NCBI GenBank assembly: GCA_021234155.1
Contig: JAJEKV010000001.1
Span: 28,886,417-28,950,416, forward strand
From: Isoetes taiwanensis
Taxonomy: Eukaryota > Streptophyta > Lycopodiopsida > Isoetales > Isoetaceae
Direction: 5' to 3'
DNA length: 64,000 bases
Shown: piece after piece, positions 45,838 through 57,935 of the stretch
Layout of the letters: every line of letters begins with the position of its first letter
Numbering within the stretch: position 1 is the stretch's first letter
Notes under the pieces: model-generated
What the model saw: the letters and a program-made list of their open reading frames with translations, nothing else
Database searches by the model: none
Told to the model about the DNA's origin: nothing
Position numbers and translations under genes: made by a program

Positions 45838-46008
45838 GCCATAGCCACGCCTGCGAAGGAATGGGCTGGATGACCTAACACTTACAGGCACCAGCCAGTT
45901 TTTAACAGTCACCAGTATATGCTAGGCATATGCCGGCATATACCTGGATATGCCCACATACCCACATAAACGAGGGTTTGCCCCCCTAGGGGCAACCCAA
46001 AAAAAAAC
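45838..46008 (-). repeat. Dispersed GGGTTGCCCC hairpin repeat, copy 2
   Basis: Reverse-orientation counterpart of 27,260-27,425: begins GCCATAGCCACGCCTGCGAA, includes GGCATATGCCGGCATATACC and ends CCCCTAGGGGCAACCC before a run of A. It ends about 100 bp before the TraB start codon, so it lies in the likely promoter or 5' UTR of that gene. Confidence 0.85.
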
Positions 46009-46105
46009 CATTGAAAAAACCTTGCAGATCATCTATAGCAAGGTTAGTGGATGCAACAAAAACTACATTTACTTCAGAAACTCCTACGTTCACGGATAAA
46101 CAAAC

Positions 46106-49100
46106 ATGGTCGCAAGCCTGCTCCACACATCTATGCTTCTATCGCCTCCCAGAGTTTGTGTGACATTTTGCAGGCAAAAGCAATCAGTAGAAGGTCCGCC
46201 TCCTCACTACGACTTTCGCCAGCATACCAATGCTGAGACTAGGATTACTGTAGAGCAGAAATGGCCGGAACTTATGGATTTGGTAGACGATGGGTCCTTG
46301 ATAGTTGTGAAAAGACCTCCAGAGTATGTGGAACGTCGTGTAGATGGTTATATTGAACCAGAGACGGTGATCCTCATAGGCACTGCTCATATGTCTCAAC
46401 TTAGTGCTCTGCAAGTGGAGCGTGCAATCAGGACAATCCGTCCCGAGTGTGTAGTTGTGGAACTTTGCCGAAGCAGGTAGTCTAAACATGCACATGCAAC
46501 TATTATTCGTAACAGAATTGTTCTAACCTGGTCAGTAGGGCTGGTCTGATGTACGAGAAGGATTTGCCCTCAGACACCAATTCTAAAGAAAGTACCTCAA
46601 ACTTGATGTCATTGAGCGGTGAAAACTTCATCCAAACTATGCAGCGCAGTCTTTTGCTTGGTAGGTTTTGTCTTTACAATTGGCTTCAAATTGAGAGAAT
46701 GGCCTGAAAGGCTTTGGACACTTCTGTGATTATTGTGAAACAGAGGATGTTTTCTTATTTTTAATAGGTGGGCAATCGGCACTCTTCATAAGGCTGCTTT
46801 TAGCAGGACTTTCTCAAAGGTTATCTGGATTTTCTGGCACACTTGCAGGTGAAGAGGTCTGCCGATTAAGAAACTCTTAGGAGAATAGTATGCCGGGTCA
46901 ATTCCTTGAAAATATTTTTAATTTTTTGCAGTTTCGAGCAGCACGCAGGGCATCATCAGATATAGAAGCACAGATTGTATTGGGGGATCGTCCAATTGAA
47001 ATCACTGTGAGTTCAAATAGAGACAGATCTGGTTTCATCTGCAGTATTTGAACAGGTTAACCTAGCATGTGTCAGAAAAGAGTTTCTTCATATAGGTTAT
47101 ACTTGGTCGCATGCAATGTCTGGAACAGAAGCCAATGATGGGTACTTAAGATTATAATAATTGTTCTTGTTGATATTATATAGTTAAAAAGATCATGGGA
47201 AGCTGTTTCTTGGAGAGAACGTATTAAACTTGCAACCATATTTTGGAGCGCAATGACATCATCTTCAATTGACATTTCTGAAGAAGCTATGGAGGTTATC
47301 TCATAACTTGATGAAGTATTAATGCATAAAGTGTCTTGTTCATGGCTTGCTTTGCAGGTCCTGAAGACCGACAGTTCCCTGTCTCTTATGTTTTCTGAAA
47401 TGAGCAAGGAGTTACCATCACTGCTAAGACCTTTGATTCATGAACGTGATATGGTAACGATTTTTTCCTTCTTCCGTCCTACAAATCCTTAGCTAGCTAC
47501 ATTTACAATAGATGTTCAGTTTAAGAATAGTTTATTACTTCTCTAAGAACCTATGCTTCACCCCCTTCCAAAAACAGAACCTTTAACACTTATATGTAGC
47601 ATTCTTTTAACACTTAAGGACAAGGGGGTCCTTAATCAAAAGGGCAAAATTTTTTTGGCTGCCGTGCAAAGGGTCTGCTTTGCCTTAACAATTGACCTGT
47701 ACCCTACTGCGAACCCAATATTAGGTCTTGTAATATATGAGCCAAATAGTTAGTTATGGTGAGCTCCCATGTCATGCTTGAAAGCCTGCTCAAAACAGTA
47801 GACAACGTTTTGCCATGAAGACCATATTGTGTTAGGTATTGGCAATCCCTGGTGTTTCACTTTTCACTATAACTGTCAATGGACCACCAGCACTCTTCCA
47901 GGCACCACTCTATTACCGCCAGGTAAGTTATACAGTGGCAGTGAATGGATCTCGTAAGACCAATTTGTCGCAGATGGTTCCATTGTGAAGTATAAGACTA
48001 GTAGCAAACAGGGGTTTCTAAGAGTACGGTGTTGACTCTGAGGTGTAATTAACCAGTTTTAGGAGTAAGCCATAGCGATTTCATATCGAGTGAAAGTTTT
48101 AGCAGATGCGTTAGTCAGTTATTCCAGTTAATTCATAGGCCCGGGGATGCTTGGAGTGGGTCCACGCACATGGATGCACTTCTGGCTGGGTTAATGGAAG
48201 TGCTCATTATGCAAAACACCACATTTAACTCTGAGCCTCTTATCACTCTCGGTTGTGAAGACAAGCATAGTTAGCTCTATTGGATTCAACGCAAGTCATC
48301 CTAACTTGTCTTAGTGCTTAGCGCATCAGTGACAGTCACAGATGTAGGCATTGCTCTTATTATCATCATTTATAGTGTTGCCCTACATTTCTCCATCACT
48401 GTCTTTACCCTTTCACCTTCTAGGACTTTGTGATTAGACTTATATTTGCGTTTGCTTCCTTTTTTCCAATCTTCAGGGTGGTAGTCATCAACCTTCTTCT
48501 TTCTCAAAAATGCTTCGTTGATATTTGCTCTCATATCCTTAAAAATTTGAGTTTCCATATTGCGAGGCGTGGCCAATATCTCTTCTTGGAAAGTGCTAAG
48601 CACAGAATGGGTTGGTTATTATGATTTCCTAAATGTCCCCCCCAGACATTCATACAGATCTCTCCCTCGTTGCCTGACGACTGTATGTAAATGCATCAAT
48701 AATTGTTATTCTTGCACTGCATTCTATTAATTGGGGCTCTCTGTCAAAAGTCCCAAGTAGCTCTAGAACATTTAGCACCAAATGGTTCTTGTACTCTACA
48801 TACAAACATGCTGTAATAGAACAAACTCAGTAATTGCTTCCATATGATGTCCTTTGTGATACACGAATCTGAAGCTAGTACAGAAACAACCTGCCCCCAT
48901 CTTATTGTCTTAGATATATATGAAATATATGTATAATGGACCTATAGTACGCTTCCGCATTCTGCTTAAGATTAAACATATATACACTTGAGCAGAAAAA
49001 TAAAATGAAAAGGTACGACAATTGTCTAACTACTTTTGGGGGATTTTTTATGCCTTCGTCAGCATCTTCTTTGCATCATCATTGCAGTTGGATCCTCCCC

Positions 49101-50487
49101 TAATACTTAGGGTCTTTGATATGTATAGTACACATGTACTAGAAGAGAAACAAATATGATTAGAATCTCTAACTGCCCAGTACAACCCCGTTTTGCTCTT
49201 AAACTTGCAAGAAGAACACCGCTTATCAAAAGCAACACTCTGAAGAAACCATTCAGTGTCTGTACCAGTAAAAAGCATCAAGCATACTCGAAAGGTAGGG
49301 CTGTACCTGCATGACCTAAACTTTCTGCTCTGCTGGAAGAGTCTGTGCTGCAAACAAAGCTTATGCTGTGCATTGTCTTATTGCTCCAGGTTGAGTTGCC
49401 CTGTTGTTCTATCTACTTGGTCACGCTTAAAAATTATCATGGAGTGATGTCTTTTGAGACTCCTTTGCGAAGTCCCACTTGTTAACCCGTTTGAGAGATC
49501 GAGGCTTTTTTCTTCCATCCATAACAGGGAAAGAAGAGGGGCTGTGTCTGCTGTCTGTGGGCCTTTTGGATTTGTGTTTCTTTTGACTGAAATCTATTCT
49601 ACTGTTAAGAGGTTTCCAGATCCGTGGTCCCATTCTTATGAGATTTCGTGAAAAGAAATGTAAGGGTAAAAAAAGACATATTGATGTGCCCTTAACCGCG
49701 ATGGTTAACAATCACCTATTTTATAAATTTCAGCCATTCTATTGACTAAGTTTTACTAGGCTTGTACAAATTGCAAATATTCGGAGTTGCCCATTTCAAT
49801 ACCTCACCCTGCAAACCTAGAGCTGGCTTGGGCTACATCCCGACCAACTTATAAGTGCCAAGGAATCTGGTAAATCTTATCCTTGGCTACTTTTCTGATT
49901 TAAATAAAGTTATTCCTTGCATAGTTATTATAACAAGTGACAATTTGCCATAGATTCCGGCCCCAAACTTCAAAAAAAAAAAAACACAAAATTTTTAGTA
50001 CTATTATACGTTGCTCCTCTTAAGCCAGAATAACGATAGCACGAACTTGAGAAAATCCTTATAAATTTGATAAATATAAACAGGATTACAAAAGTTAATT
50101 TGGGCTTAAGAACACCCTTTCTTTTACCACTATTACTTGGATCAATTTATAACTAAATCATGAAAAAAAATATCTGCTTTTGTGATAACGAATTTCTTTT
50201 TATGATCCTAAAAATGCTCTCGTGATCTCATATTGTAGTATTTGGCATGGTCTTTAAAGCGTAGCAAGGCTGTAAATGGGTGTGCAAACGTGGTTGGAAT
50301 AGTTGGTCGTGGGCATATGCGTGGCATAACATATGCTTTAAAATATAACCAAGACAACTTGAGATTTCAAGATCTTGTAGGAAAGAGGAAGGCATTTGAA
50401 ATTACGACATTCATACGTGGTATATGTGTTGATATTGTCATTGGATATTTGTTCTGGCTAATCTATAGCTATGTCACGAAAGGGTGA
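46106..50487 (+). CDS. TraB-domain protein, seven exons, frame open throughout
   Basis: Exons: 46,106-46,476; about 46,536-46,660; 46,768-46,856; 46,932-47,006; 47,184-47,294; 47,358-47,453; 50,239-50,487. Joined, they give about 371 residues with no stop or shift, and each junction has GT and AG. Motifs: ETVILIGTAHMSQLSALQVE and CVVVELCRS (exon 1), GGQSALFIRLLLAGLSQRLS (exon 3), FRAARRASSDIEAQIVLGDR (exon 4), WRERIKLATIFW (exon 5), and AWSLKRSKAVNG then VGIVGRGHMRGITYALK (exon 7), all typical of TraB proteins. A C-terminal hydrophobic segment (ICVDIVIGYLFWLIYS) suggests a tail anchor, as in plant TRB proteins of organelle outer membranes; biochemical role poorly known. Intron 6 is 2.8 kb. 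Probably a working host gene. Confidence 0.9.
47454..50238 (+). other. Large intron 6 of the TraB gene
   Basis: 2.8-kb intron. It contains an exon-like 87-bp segment at 47,836-47,922 with an acceptor (GTGTTAG) and a strong donor (CAG|GTAAGT), open in frame with the flanking exons. Minus-strand frames at 48,370-48,603 (AFLRKKKVDDYHPEDWKKGS) and 49,427-49,711 (basic, Ser/Lys rich) look somewhat protein-like but are not recognised. Confidence 0.6.
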
Positions 50488-50489
50488 CT

Positions 50490-51020
50490 TTATGAATGTT
50501 GACACATCGCATTACCGCTCCCCATTTGATTATTTTACGAGCCCACTTGAATATTCTATTTTATTCTTGTATTTAGTTTTTATCATAATCAATGTCTGTG
50601 GTGCTAAGATCATTGGTGAGACTAGTCAAATACTTTTTGTATTCCTAACCATTAGAGTTGTATTCATGTGCAAATGCATTGTACTCTAGAGTATGTATAT
50701 ATTGGTGTATAGGAGCGCAACTCCTATATGGGATATGCATTGTAAAACCTTCAAGTAATTATAAATTGTATAGTAATGGTACGTTATGTGCTAGCGCAAA
50801 ATTTCATCCGTTCATTTTTTATCTATGCAAAGGTGCTTCTTGCACGAGGATTCTAGTTTATGCAAAGAGGATTCTTGCTAATGATTCTCCCTAGAGTTGT
50901 ATTAAAGAGGTCTAGCATGCCATTAGAAAATCTAAATGGACCTTAAAATCTGATAGCAGCACGAAGTTTTTTTTTTTTTTTTAGCGCAACAACCCAAATA
51001 ATGTCACTTTATCTGAAAGA
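50490..51020. other. Spacer downstream of TraB
   Basis: Presumed 3' UTR and intergenic AT-rich sequence with a T run at about 50,968-50,982. No gene recognised. Confidence 0.4.
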
Positions 51021-51028
51021 CTAGGCTA

Positions 51029-51250
51029 TCCACGTGTCTTAAAATTCAACGTGGATGTTCACCTGGCCCTTAGATCTTGGTCTAAGGAAGAAGACAGTTG
51101 AGAAAAATAGCACACAGTATCCACGTGTCTGGCCCTTAGATCTTGATCTAAGGAAAAAGACGTTTGAGAAAAATAGCACATGGTATTTCACGTGTCTTAA
51201 AATTCAATATAGGCATTTACCTGGTGAAAACAATAGCACACAGTGCCTAT
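51029..51250. promoter_or_regulatory. Repeated CACGTGTC motifs in tandem copies
   Basis: CACGTGTC occurs at about 51,031, 51,121 and 51,189 within related units: CCACGTGTCT..., GGCCCTTAGATCTTG-TCTAAGGAA and GAAAAATAGCACA appear two to three times. CACGTGTC contains the ACGTG core of ABA-responsive elements. A clustered set could be a promoter, but no gene with a clear start follows on either strand, so this is only a candidate. Confidence 0.4.
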
Positions 51251-51927
51251 TGGGGAAGTCGCTCGAACTCCAGAACCTGTGGGCTTTGCCAAATTTTCCT
51301 TGCCACAGTTTTGGCCACGGATTCTCCCTCCCCCTTTTTTTCTCTTTCTTTCTTTTGGCTCGGCGCCAGACAATCTTCTTTCATGTGGCAGAGCGGAGCA
51401 ATGCATCCGGCAAGCCTTGGATATTTCTTAAGTTACTAGAATTTTTTTTCTCCTTTAGTCTTATGGCTTATGTCTCTCTGATTTATTTCATAAGCTGAAG
51501 TATGTGGCACTTTTATATGCACATTCCACGAAGAAACTGTGCGGAAAGGAAATCCGACAGACCCTCTGCTGTGCCGATTTTGGCTCTATCGGTTTTGGCA
51601 GTCTGACATTTTGTTTTGAGAAACACTGCAGTTTCTGTTCAAAGTTTCCCTCGCCTCTAAGCTCAAATAATGGAGTGAGTTTCATGTTCAGAGTTTCCCT
51701 CGCACGCTTACATTCTCGCGAAACGCGACTGTTGATATCATGACTTGGATTAAATGTATTGAAACAGAATATAGACTTTCCCTCTTCTGTAATAGATGCC
51801 GGGACTGATGATGCAAGATTGCAAAATAGATGAAGAAGCACCGGCAAACACGCTAAGCATGAACTATAACTGCTATTATATTGAAGAGGTGCCCCACACA
51901 CCAAGCGTGCACATGCCATAACAAGAG

Positions 51928-52104
51928 ATGCGCGAAGTACTGCCTCTTTTGGTTGCTTTGGATGTGGCCAGATTTAACCTAGAGGCCATTGGGAAAATCT
52001 ATATGGGCATGAGCGATAGTATGCAGAATATGTCAGTACAGTCCAATGAGGCTGCGAATCAGATTAGACAGCTACGGGTCGAAAAATCTGAAAATGAGAA
52101 TTAA
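51928..52104 (+). CDS. Short ORF, possible exon, unknown function
   Basis: 58 codons from ATG to TAA: MREVLPLLVALDVARFNLEA then a helical, Gln/Asn-rich stretch ending RQLRVEKSENEN. Composition suits a coiled coil, but no family is recognised. It may be the last exon of a gene or chance. On the other strand at 51,919-51,488 a 143-codon frame is present and looks non-coding. Confidence 0.25.
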   Translation: MREVLPLLVALDVARFNLEAIGKIYMGMSDSMQNMSVQSNEAANQIRQLRVEKSENEN

Positions 52105-52410
52105 AGAACTGGAGTGCATGATAACATCCCTGTTAACAACTCCACCATTTGCAGAAGAAGCCTCCCCTGTTCCTGACTTGAAATAACGGACCCTGAATAG
52201 GAATCTATCTGTCGGACCCTGAATAGGCCTGATGTATATAATGTATATAGGCTGTGTAAAGATGGCCCTAGTACCAGAAATTTTTTGGGTAGCGACATGT
52301 AATATTTTGAAATTGGTGTAATATTTTTGTAATATTAACAAAAGCTACGTTATCTTTTTTATGATACTCTATTGTTAAGCAAATATAAAATGAAATCACA
52401 CCATTTTTAG

Positions 52411-52562
52411 ATGATCAACAGGCCATGCAGCTAGCAAAACTTGCTGGTGCTCATGTAAGAGTCATTTGTGGGGTGCGAAATATTGAGCTAATCAAAAGCC
52501 TAGGTGCTGATGACGTGCTAGACTACAAAACTCCAGAAGGGATCCATGGCAAGAAGAAGTAA
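52411..52562 (+). pseudogene. Quinone oxidoreductase-like (MDR) exon fragment
   Basis: After a CCATTTTTAG acceptor-like site the frame reads DDQQAMQLAKLAGAHVRVIC, GVRNIELIKSLGADDVLDYK, TPEG, then a stop. This matches the cofactor-binding half of medium-chain dehydrogenases of the plant chloroplast-envelope quinone oxidoreductase type; the Gly-rich NADPH loop just before (GGVG) is replaced by DDQQ. No other exon was found in the window. Isolated fragment. Confidence 0.78.
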
Positions 52563-55028
52563 AGTCGTACAATTCAGGATTTTGGAATCTACGGTGCCAC
52601 TATTGGGAAAATCGTTTCACGATGTCTTTCTGGAAACAGATAGATTCGACATAAACAAACACCAATTGAAGAATCATTTCCAATAATTTCTTGGCAAAAA
52701 ACTTAACTAGCGGAAATGCAGGCTTGGGGTAAGGATAGGGTGGGGATAGATCTGCAACTTGTTGTGTATCCTTGTTATCTCACGCTAGCATTATGGATGG
52801 CTAATTACAAGAATGATAAGTGATGAAGGCAAAACTAGAGATGGTTGCAAACTAACAAAAACGTATTTGGAACTTGATATAAGATCAAGAAGAGTCTGCG
52901 CTAGAAGATTCATTTCCCATTGGACATTCTTGTGGACCAAACATGTAGGGCTTCAAAAGACTGGGGTGTAAATTTCAATAATTTTTCCAAGAACACTTTA
53001 AGTTGCATGTTACCCACTCAATATCATAGATAATTGCAGTGTCAGCAAACTCCCAAAACCATGGCTGACATCCAGGACAAGACATATCTGCACATTAAAT
53101 TGAAGTGTTAGTCCTACTTTATATTATTAGAACGAGCCCCTGTCGATAAAAAGTCAAATTTTAGAATTATTTTATGGCATCTAGGACCAAATACTATGCT
53201 GAATGAGCTATGAGGCTCTAACCTACTTGGGCCATATAAAATAAACTAATTAACAAATGACTAAGTGGAAAAGCCTGCAGTTGATTGTTCTGGTATTCCT
53301 TAGGAGGAATTGCAATCATTTATAAATAGTAAATACCTTCAAAGAGCATTCAATCTTTGATGCATCAAAACTTTAGTACACTGCAATTAACATAGTTTTA
53401 CAGTCCTAGTGAGAGCAGTCAGGAGTGTAGGTACACTTTAATGCTTTTTACACTGTCAGAATAATCATTTACATTCCCTCAAACTACATGGCTAAGTTGA
53501 CACTTACAGTAGTCATTAGCCAAAAATGTGATAGATTGTAACTAAGGGCATAACACATAAAGCTGGACTCTGGACCAAAAATGAGTCTTTACTTACAGAT
53601 CTTACATCTGTAATAAATTTAACCAGCTAGCTAAACACATATTATGTTCAATTCTTTACTGTGGCCATTTCCACTATTTTATTAACTTTGCCCGAGTTTC
53701 TGGCAGAATTGCATATTGATGATAAAAAATTGCATAATACAAATTTAAGATAGGAGATGATCTAATCTTAACGTGCATATTTTTGTGCACAAAGTATAAT
53801 AAAAACATATGGCAAACAAAATGAGAATGTTTTAACATTTGACCACTGCATTGCGATGGATTAAATAATTTACCATTGGACAGTGGTTTTTGTTGTTGTA
53901 ACACTTCTATAGGAGATAGAGAAAATGCATGTTTCAAATTTAGCAAACATGTTCTTGTGACATTAAGATATCTACATTAACTGAAACCCTTTTAAGCCCA
54001 TATCCAAGACTTGAAAGCAGGAAGAATGTATCAACAAGTGTACATAACAAATCGAAGACAAATGCTTTTTCTGCAATTTGCCTCTGTAAGAAATATTGCA
54101 TCCCCCAGGCAGAAGATGAATTTAAATGATAATGAGATGGGCCTTTGATATTCAATTTAAATGATAACTAACAAGAATAAGTAGTTGAAAACACAACTGC
54201 ATGGTTCCTGCAATAGTTTTGGAAAATTATTAATGCATATGCAAGACAATTATGCCCTGCTGGAAAAAGATTTCTGTCATGGTAAACCTCTCAACACTAT
54301 CCAAATGTCACTAAAAACTACAATTCTGGAAGTCTCAAAAAGCTATGTTGCCTTACTATAAACACACCATTTTAAAATGCTATAGTCTACAGGCAGGCAG
54401 AAACCCATCCTTACATCATATGAATATCTGAAATACATGTGCTTGAAGCTGGAATAAGAAGATTGGTCTACATATTTTTGGATACTATAAGGAAGTTAAA
54501 ACATAATGCTTATCTCGCCTGGATACAAGTAGCTTGTGATTTGGAGCAAAGATACAAATATTAATTCAACTTAGAGAATTAAATGCTTCAGAACATAATG
54601 ACCAAAGGAAAATTCAGGGCATACCAAACCATCGGAAAGTTGTATTTGACAGAGCAATCCATCTAGCATCTCGCAACTGGGATTCAGAGGCATGAGCAGC
54701 TGATATGGAAATACAACCCATCAGAAAGAAGCTAAATATGCTTATAATAAACCGATCCAAATAATTCCATTGATGCATGTCTTGCACTAAGGAAGGAAAC
54801 ATACCTGGTGTGCATCTCTAGGTGGAGGATGAAAGCCGTATTTAATTAAAGTGGGGCAAATCTTGAATTTTGGGACTCAGACTGAAAATGGGACTCACAC
54901 CCCATAAAATTTTTTTTGGAATTGATTGCTTGAATAAAATTACACATCACACACAAAGAATTGGGTTACTTGTTTTCCTCATAAATTTTACAAACCACTA
55001 GTTGAGAAAGTTTTCAAGCTTCTCAATA
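52563..55028. other. AT-rich non-coding region
   Basis: No recognisable gene over about 2.4 kb. The minus-strand frames at 53,674-54,155 and 54,614-54,802 lack identifiable motifs. Confidence 0.4.
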
Positions 55029-57680
55029 TTATCTACCCTCATACAATGATATAGCATGGAGGTTGCTCATGGCTTTGTCCATCTCCCTTCTTGGGATCTT
55101 GTGTGTGTTGTCCTTTGCAGTGTGAGAACTTGAATATGACCATACCACACACTCCACCAATTCCCTCCTTTGAGGATCAGCATAATTTGCTCTCCACTTC
55201 TTCTCCCAGCAGTCGGTGTATTGCTCCTTCAAGTTGCCCTTCTTGTGTCTCCCAATGGGCTCCCAATATTGAATTTGGAATCCAGGACGCAACTCCTCTC
55301 CATCAGGCATAGTGGTGGTTACATCAGAGAGTGCCACCCCTAACCATATTGGACAGTCCTCATCATCAGGCCTTACTAGCACAAAGTATCCTTCCTTGAT
55401 GTCCTCAAAGGGATCCCACTCAGGAAGATCAAACCACTTCGGCTTTGAGGCCTTACTTCCCACAAACCACTTGGAACCCTTGCTAGGACCCAAGTGAACA
55501 TTCTTAGACGTGCTTGCTCCTTGAGAACCCTCCCATCTTGACTCTAGCAAGAACCCGTCTCTTAGCTTCATCCCACATGGTTGTTCATTTTCTAAGCATG
55601 TCACAACTTTCTCCCAGTACTTGATTAGGGAGTCCATTTGATTTTTCTTAAGAGTAGAGGTGTGCTTTCCATTTCGAACATCATCTCAGTGCGTTATGTA
55701 ATCCTTGATGTCCTTCACTAGTTGGCTAGAGTCTTTGACAGTCTTGAAGGGAGGTAGTGGTTTTGGCTGCCCTTTAGGAATGAGAACTTCACCAGCAGCA
55801 CCCCTTTGCCACAACTCGATTCCTTGTACAGGCATCCACAACTTGTCACCTGGTCTCCACTTATATTGCATGATTGGTATTCCATCCCTAACCCAAAACT
55901 TGAACTGAAGTGGCTTTGTATGTCCTGTCAACTGGTCCTTACCATCTAGCAAGTATCCCTCTACAAATGATTTCCAATCTGCAACCTCATCCATCAAGAA
56001 AGCCATTGGGTTGGGGTCAATGCAGCTCTCAAACATATCCATTAGTTCAGGGAGACTAGTCACGTTTTCTCTCTTGAGCTTGGTGGAGAAAGTTCCAAAG
56101 AATCCATCTATCATCATGCGTATGCCCAACCATCATGAATCCCACTTTCACAACTTTGAATACTCCCCTTTAGCATGTCAAGTATGACATTGCCCCAAAC
56201 ATCCATCTATTCTTGTTTTCTTTCCAACAGTTGTCCAATTGAACACATAGCTCCTCAGGCAGTGGTTTCTCAAGTAAGGGGAAATCATCCCAAGTCCTCC
56301 TTGATTCACTAGACACCTTGGATGTGAGCTTTTTTATCTGCCTTTGGTAACAAAGCGGTTGATCATCCATCAAAGCCTCAAAAATGGGTGCTGAAGGGGA
56401 ATACCTCCTCCCTTCTATCGATCCTTTCTCTAGTGTTCTCAAGTACTTGAAAATAGAGCTCACATGGAAGTTTGGATCATCCCTCCATAGATCAAGCACA
56501 AAATGACCATATGTTCCAGTTCCATGACCATGTGTTAAGACACCCGCTAGACTTACTTTCATTTGAAAAGCGTTTTGACAACGCTTGGGTAAAGGATCTA
56601 GCTTTGGCAAGAAAGTCTTGTGTTGGTCCATCTTATCATGAATTATACACAAAAATTTGTCCGGCTACATCTCAGAAAATGTTCTCCACTGCCAATACAA
56701 CTGTCTACATGATATTTGGTCCCTTTGGTGATCTGCAAATTGCTCCCTAATTGCCATTCTTTCTTTCTCTATTGCAGTTGATGCAAGTGTATCCTTGAGT
56801 TGAATGCAAGTGTTGCACTTTGAGAATGGCATGTGTTGCAGGACACTCACGTCTGAGAAGTGAGTGCTCCATAACTTGCTGAAATGTGATTGAGAAAGAG
56901 GCCTACCTCCAGTAGTTTCTAGGATGGAGTTGACCTCTTTAAGGCACTCCTTTTGGATATAGTGTTGTGGCAACACCCTTTGCACCACTCGCACACCGTG
57001 CTTTCGTTCACCTGCCGACTTGTGGGGCATAGATTGAGACATGTATCTCACAAAGCTCTCGAGAGGCAAATGGCCTTGAGAGTATTTGCTCTAGGTTTCA
57101 AAGTGAGTGCATTACGATGTTGAAACAAAAGCGTGCCCTTTTCTAACCTGCTCCCATTAATCGTAGAATGAAGACTTGCTCACCCCAAGAATCCATCTCA
57201 ATGCTCTCATACATACCCTCATGCCCCTCAATTGATGTAGTAGCCTTCCCGTGTTTTTTCATCATAGCTGGAATTCTTACACAAGGAGTAGATGAAATTA
57301 ATCCTATCTTTTTGAAGCTGTCCAATGTATTGGGACCTTATCCTTGCGAGGTCATCCACATTTGTCTTTGCCTTTGTGCAATCTAGGTTGCAACACTCTT
57401 ATCCCCTAATTGCCTCTAGGTTTTCTTTGGTTGGGGCCATACTTTCCATCCTTTCTAAATATTTGTCACTTCTAGGCCTCTTGGGCACCCTTGACTGCCT
57501 TTTATGAAAAACATAACGTCTCTTCCTTGTGATCAAAGGATGCTCGTCGACCACCAAATCTTCCACATGGCCTTGAGTGGGTCTTGGGGTATGTAGTTGA
57601 GTAGGGCATTCCAGACTATCACCATTCTTGTGTGTAATATATCTAATTGGCCATCTCAACTGACTTTGGGACTCCAGCAA
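55029..57680 (-). pseudogene. Transposase-like gene with DUF7869-type core, broken
   Basis: Read from 57,680 down: a basic N-terminal part (ITRKRRYVFHKRQSRVPKRP), a central helical part with FSKCNTCIQLKDTLASTA (57,069-56,665), a stop, then IIHDKMDQHKTFLPKL, VLTHGHGTGTYGHFVLDLW, LCVQLDNCWKENKNRWMFGA, a stop, GVFKVVKVGFMMVGHTHDD, a shift, IDGFFGTFSTKLKRE, and a C-terminal part (55,637-55,029) with EGYFVLVRPDDEDCPIWLGV. The ordered Asp-containing blocks (DKMDQ; LDN..KENKN; GHTHDDID) fit a DDE-like nuclease fold seen in proteins labelled DUF7869 in plants and animals; family name from memory. At least two in-frame stops and one shift inactivate it. Confidence 0.7.
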
Positions 57681-57935
57681 CCATTAGAGGTTTGGTGGAG
57701 TCTATTAACGCCCTTGTAAGCCATTCCCAAATTTGGATTTTAGTTGGTACCCGAACCTGCAGGTATGGGCAAAAAGCCCCCACGAACCTCAACCGAACCT
57801 CAGCCCTGGAGCAACCGAACCTGGTAAACGTCATTATTACTTGTTGTTTTACTCATTACGCCTAAATCTCTCCTCCCCCCACCTTCCCACCGAACTGAAG
57901 CTACAAGGAGTAGCTTCGAAGCGAACGCCTCAAGA

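Noticed and set aside
51488-51919. 143-codon minus-strand frame
   Set aside because: No motif, unusual residue mix, and no splice or promoter context; likely chance.
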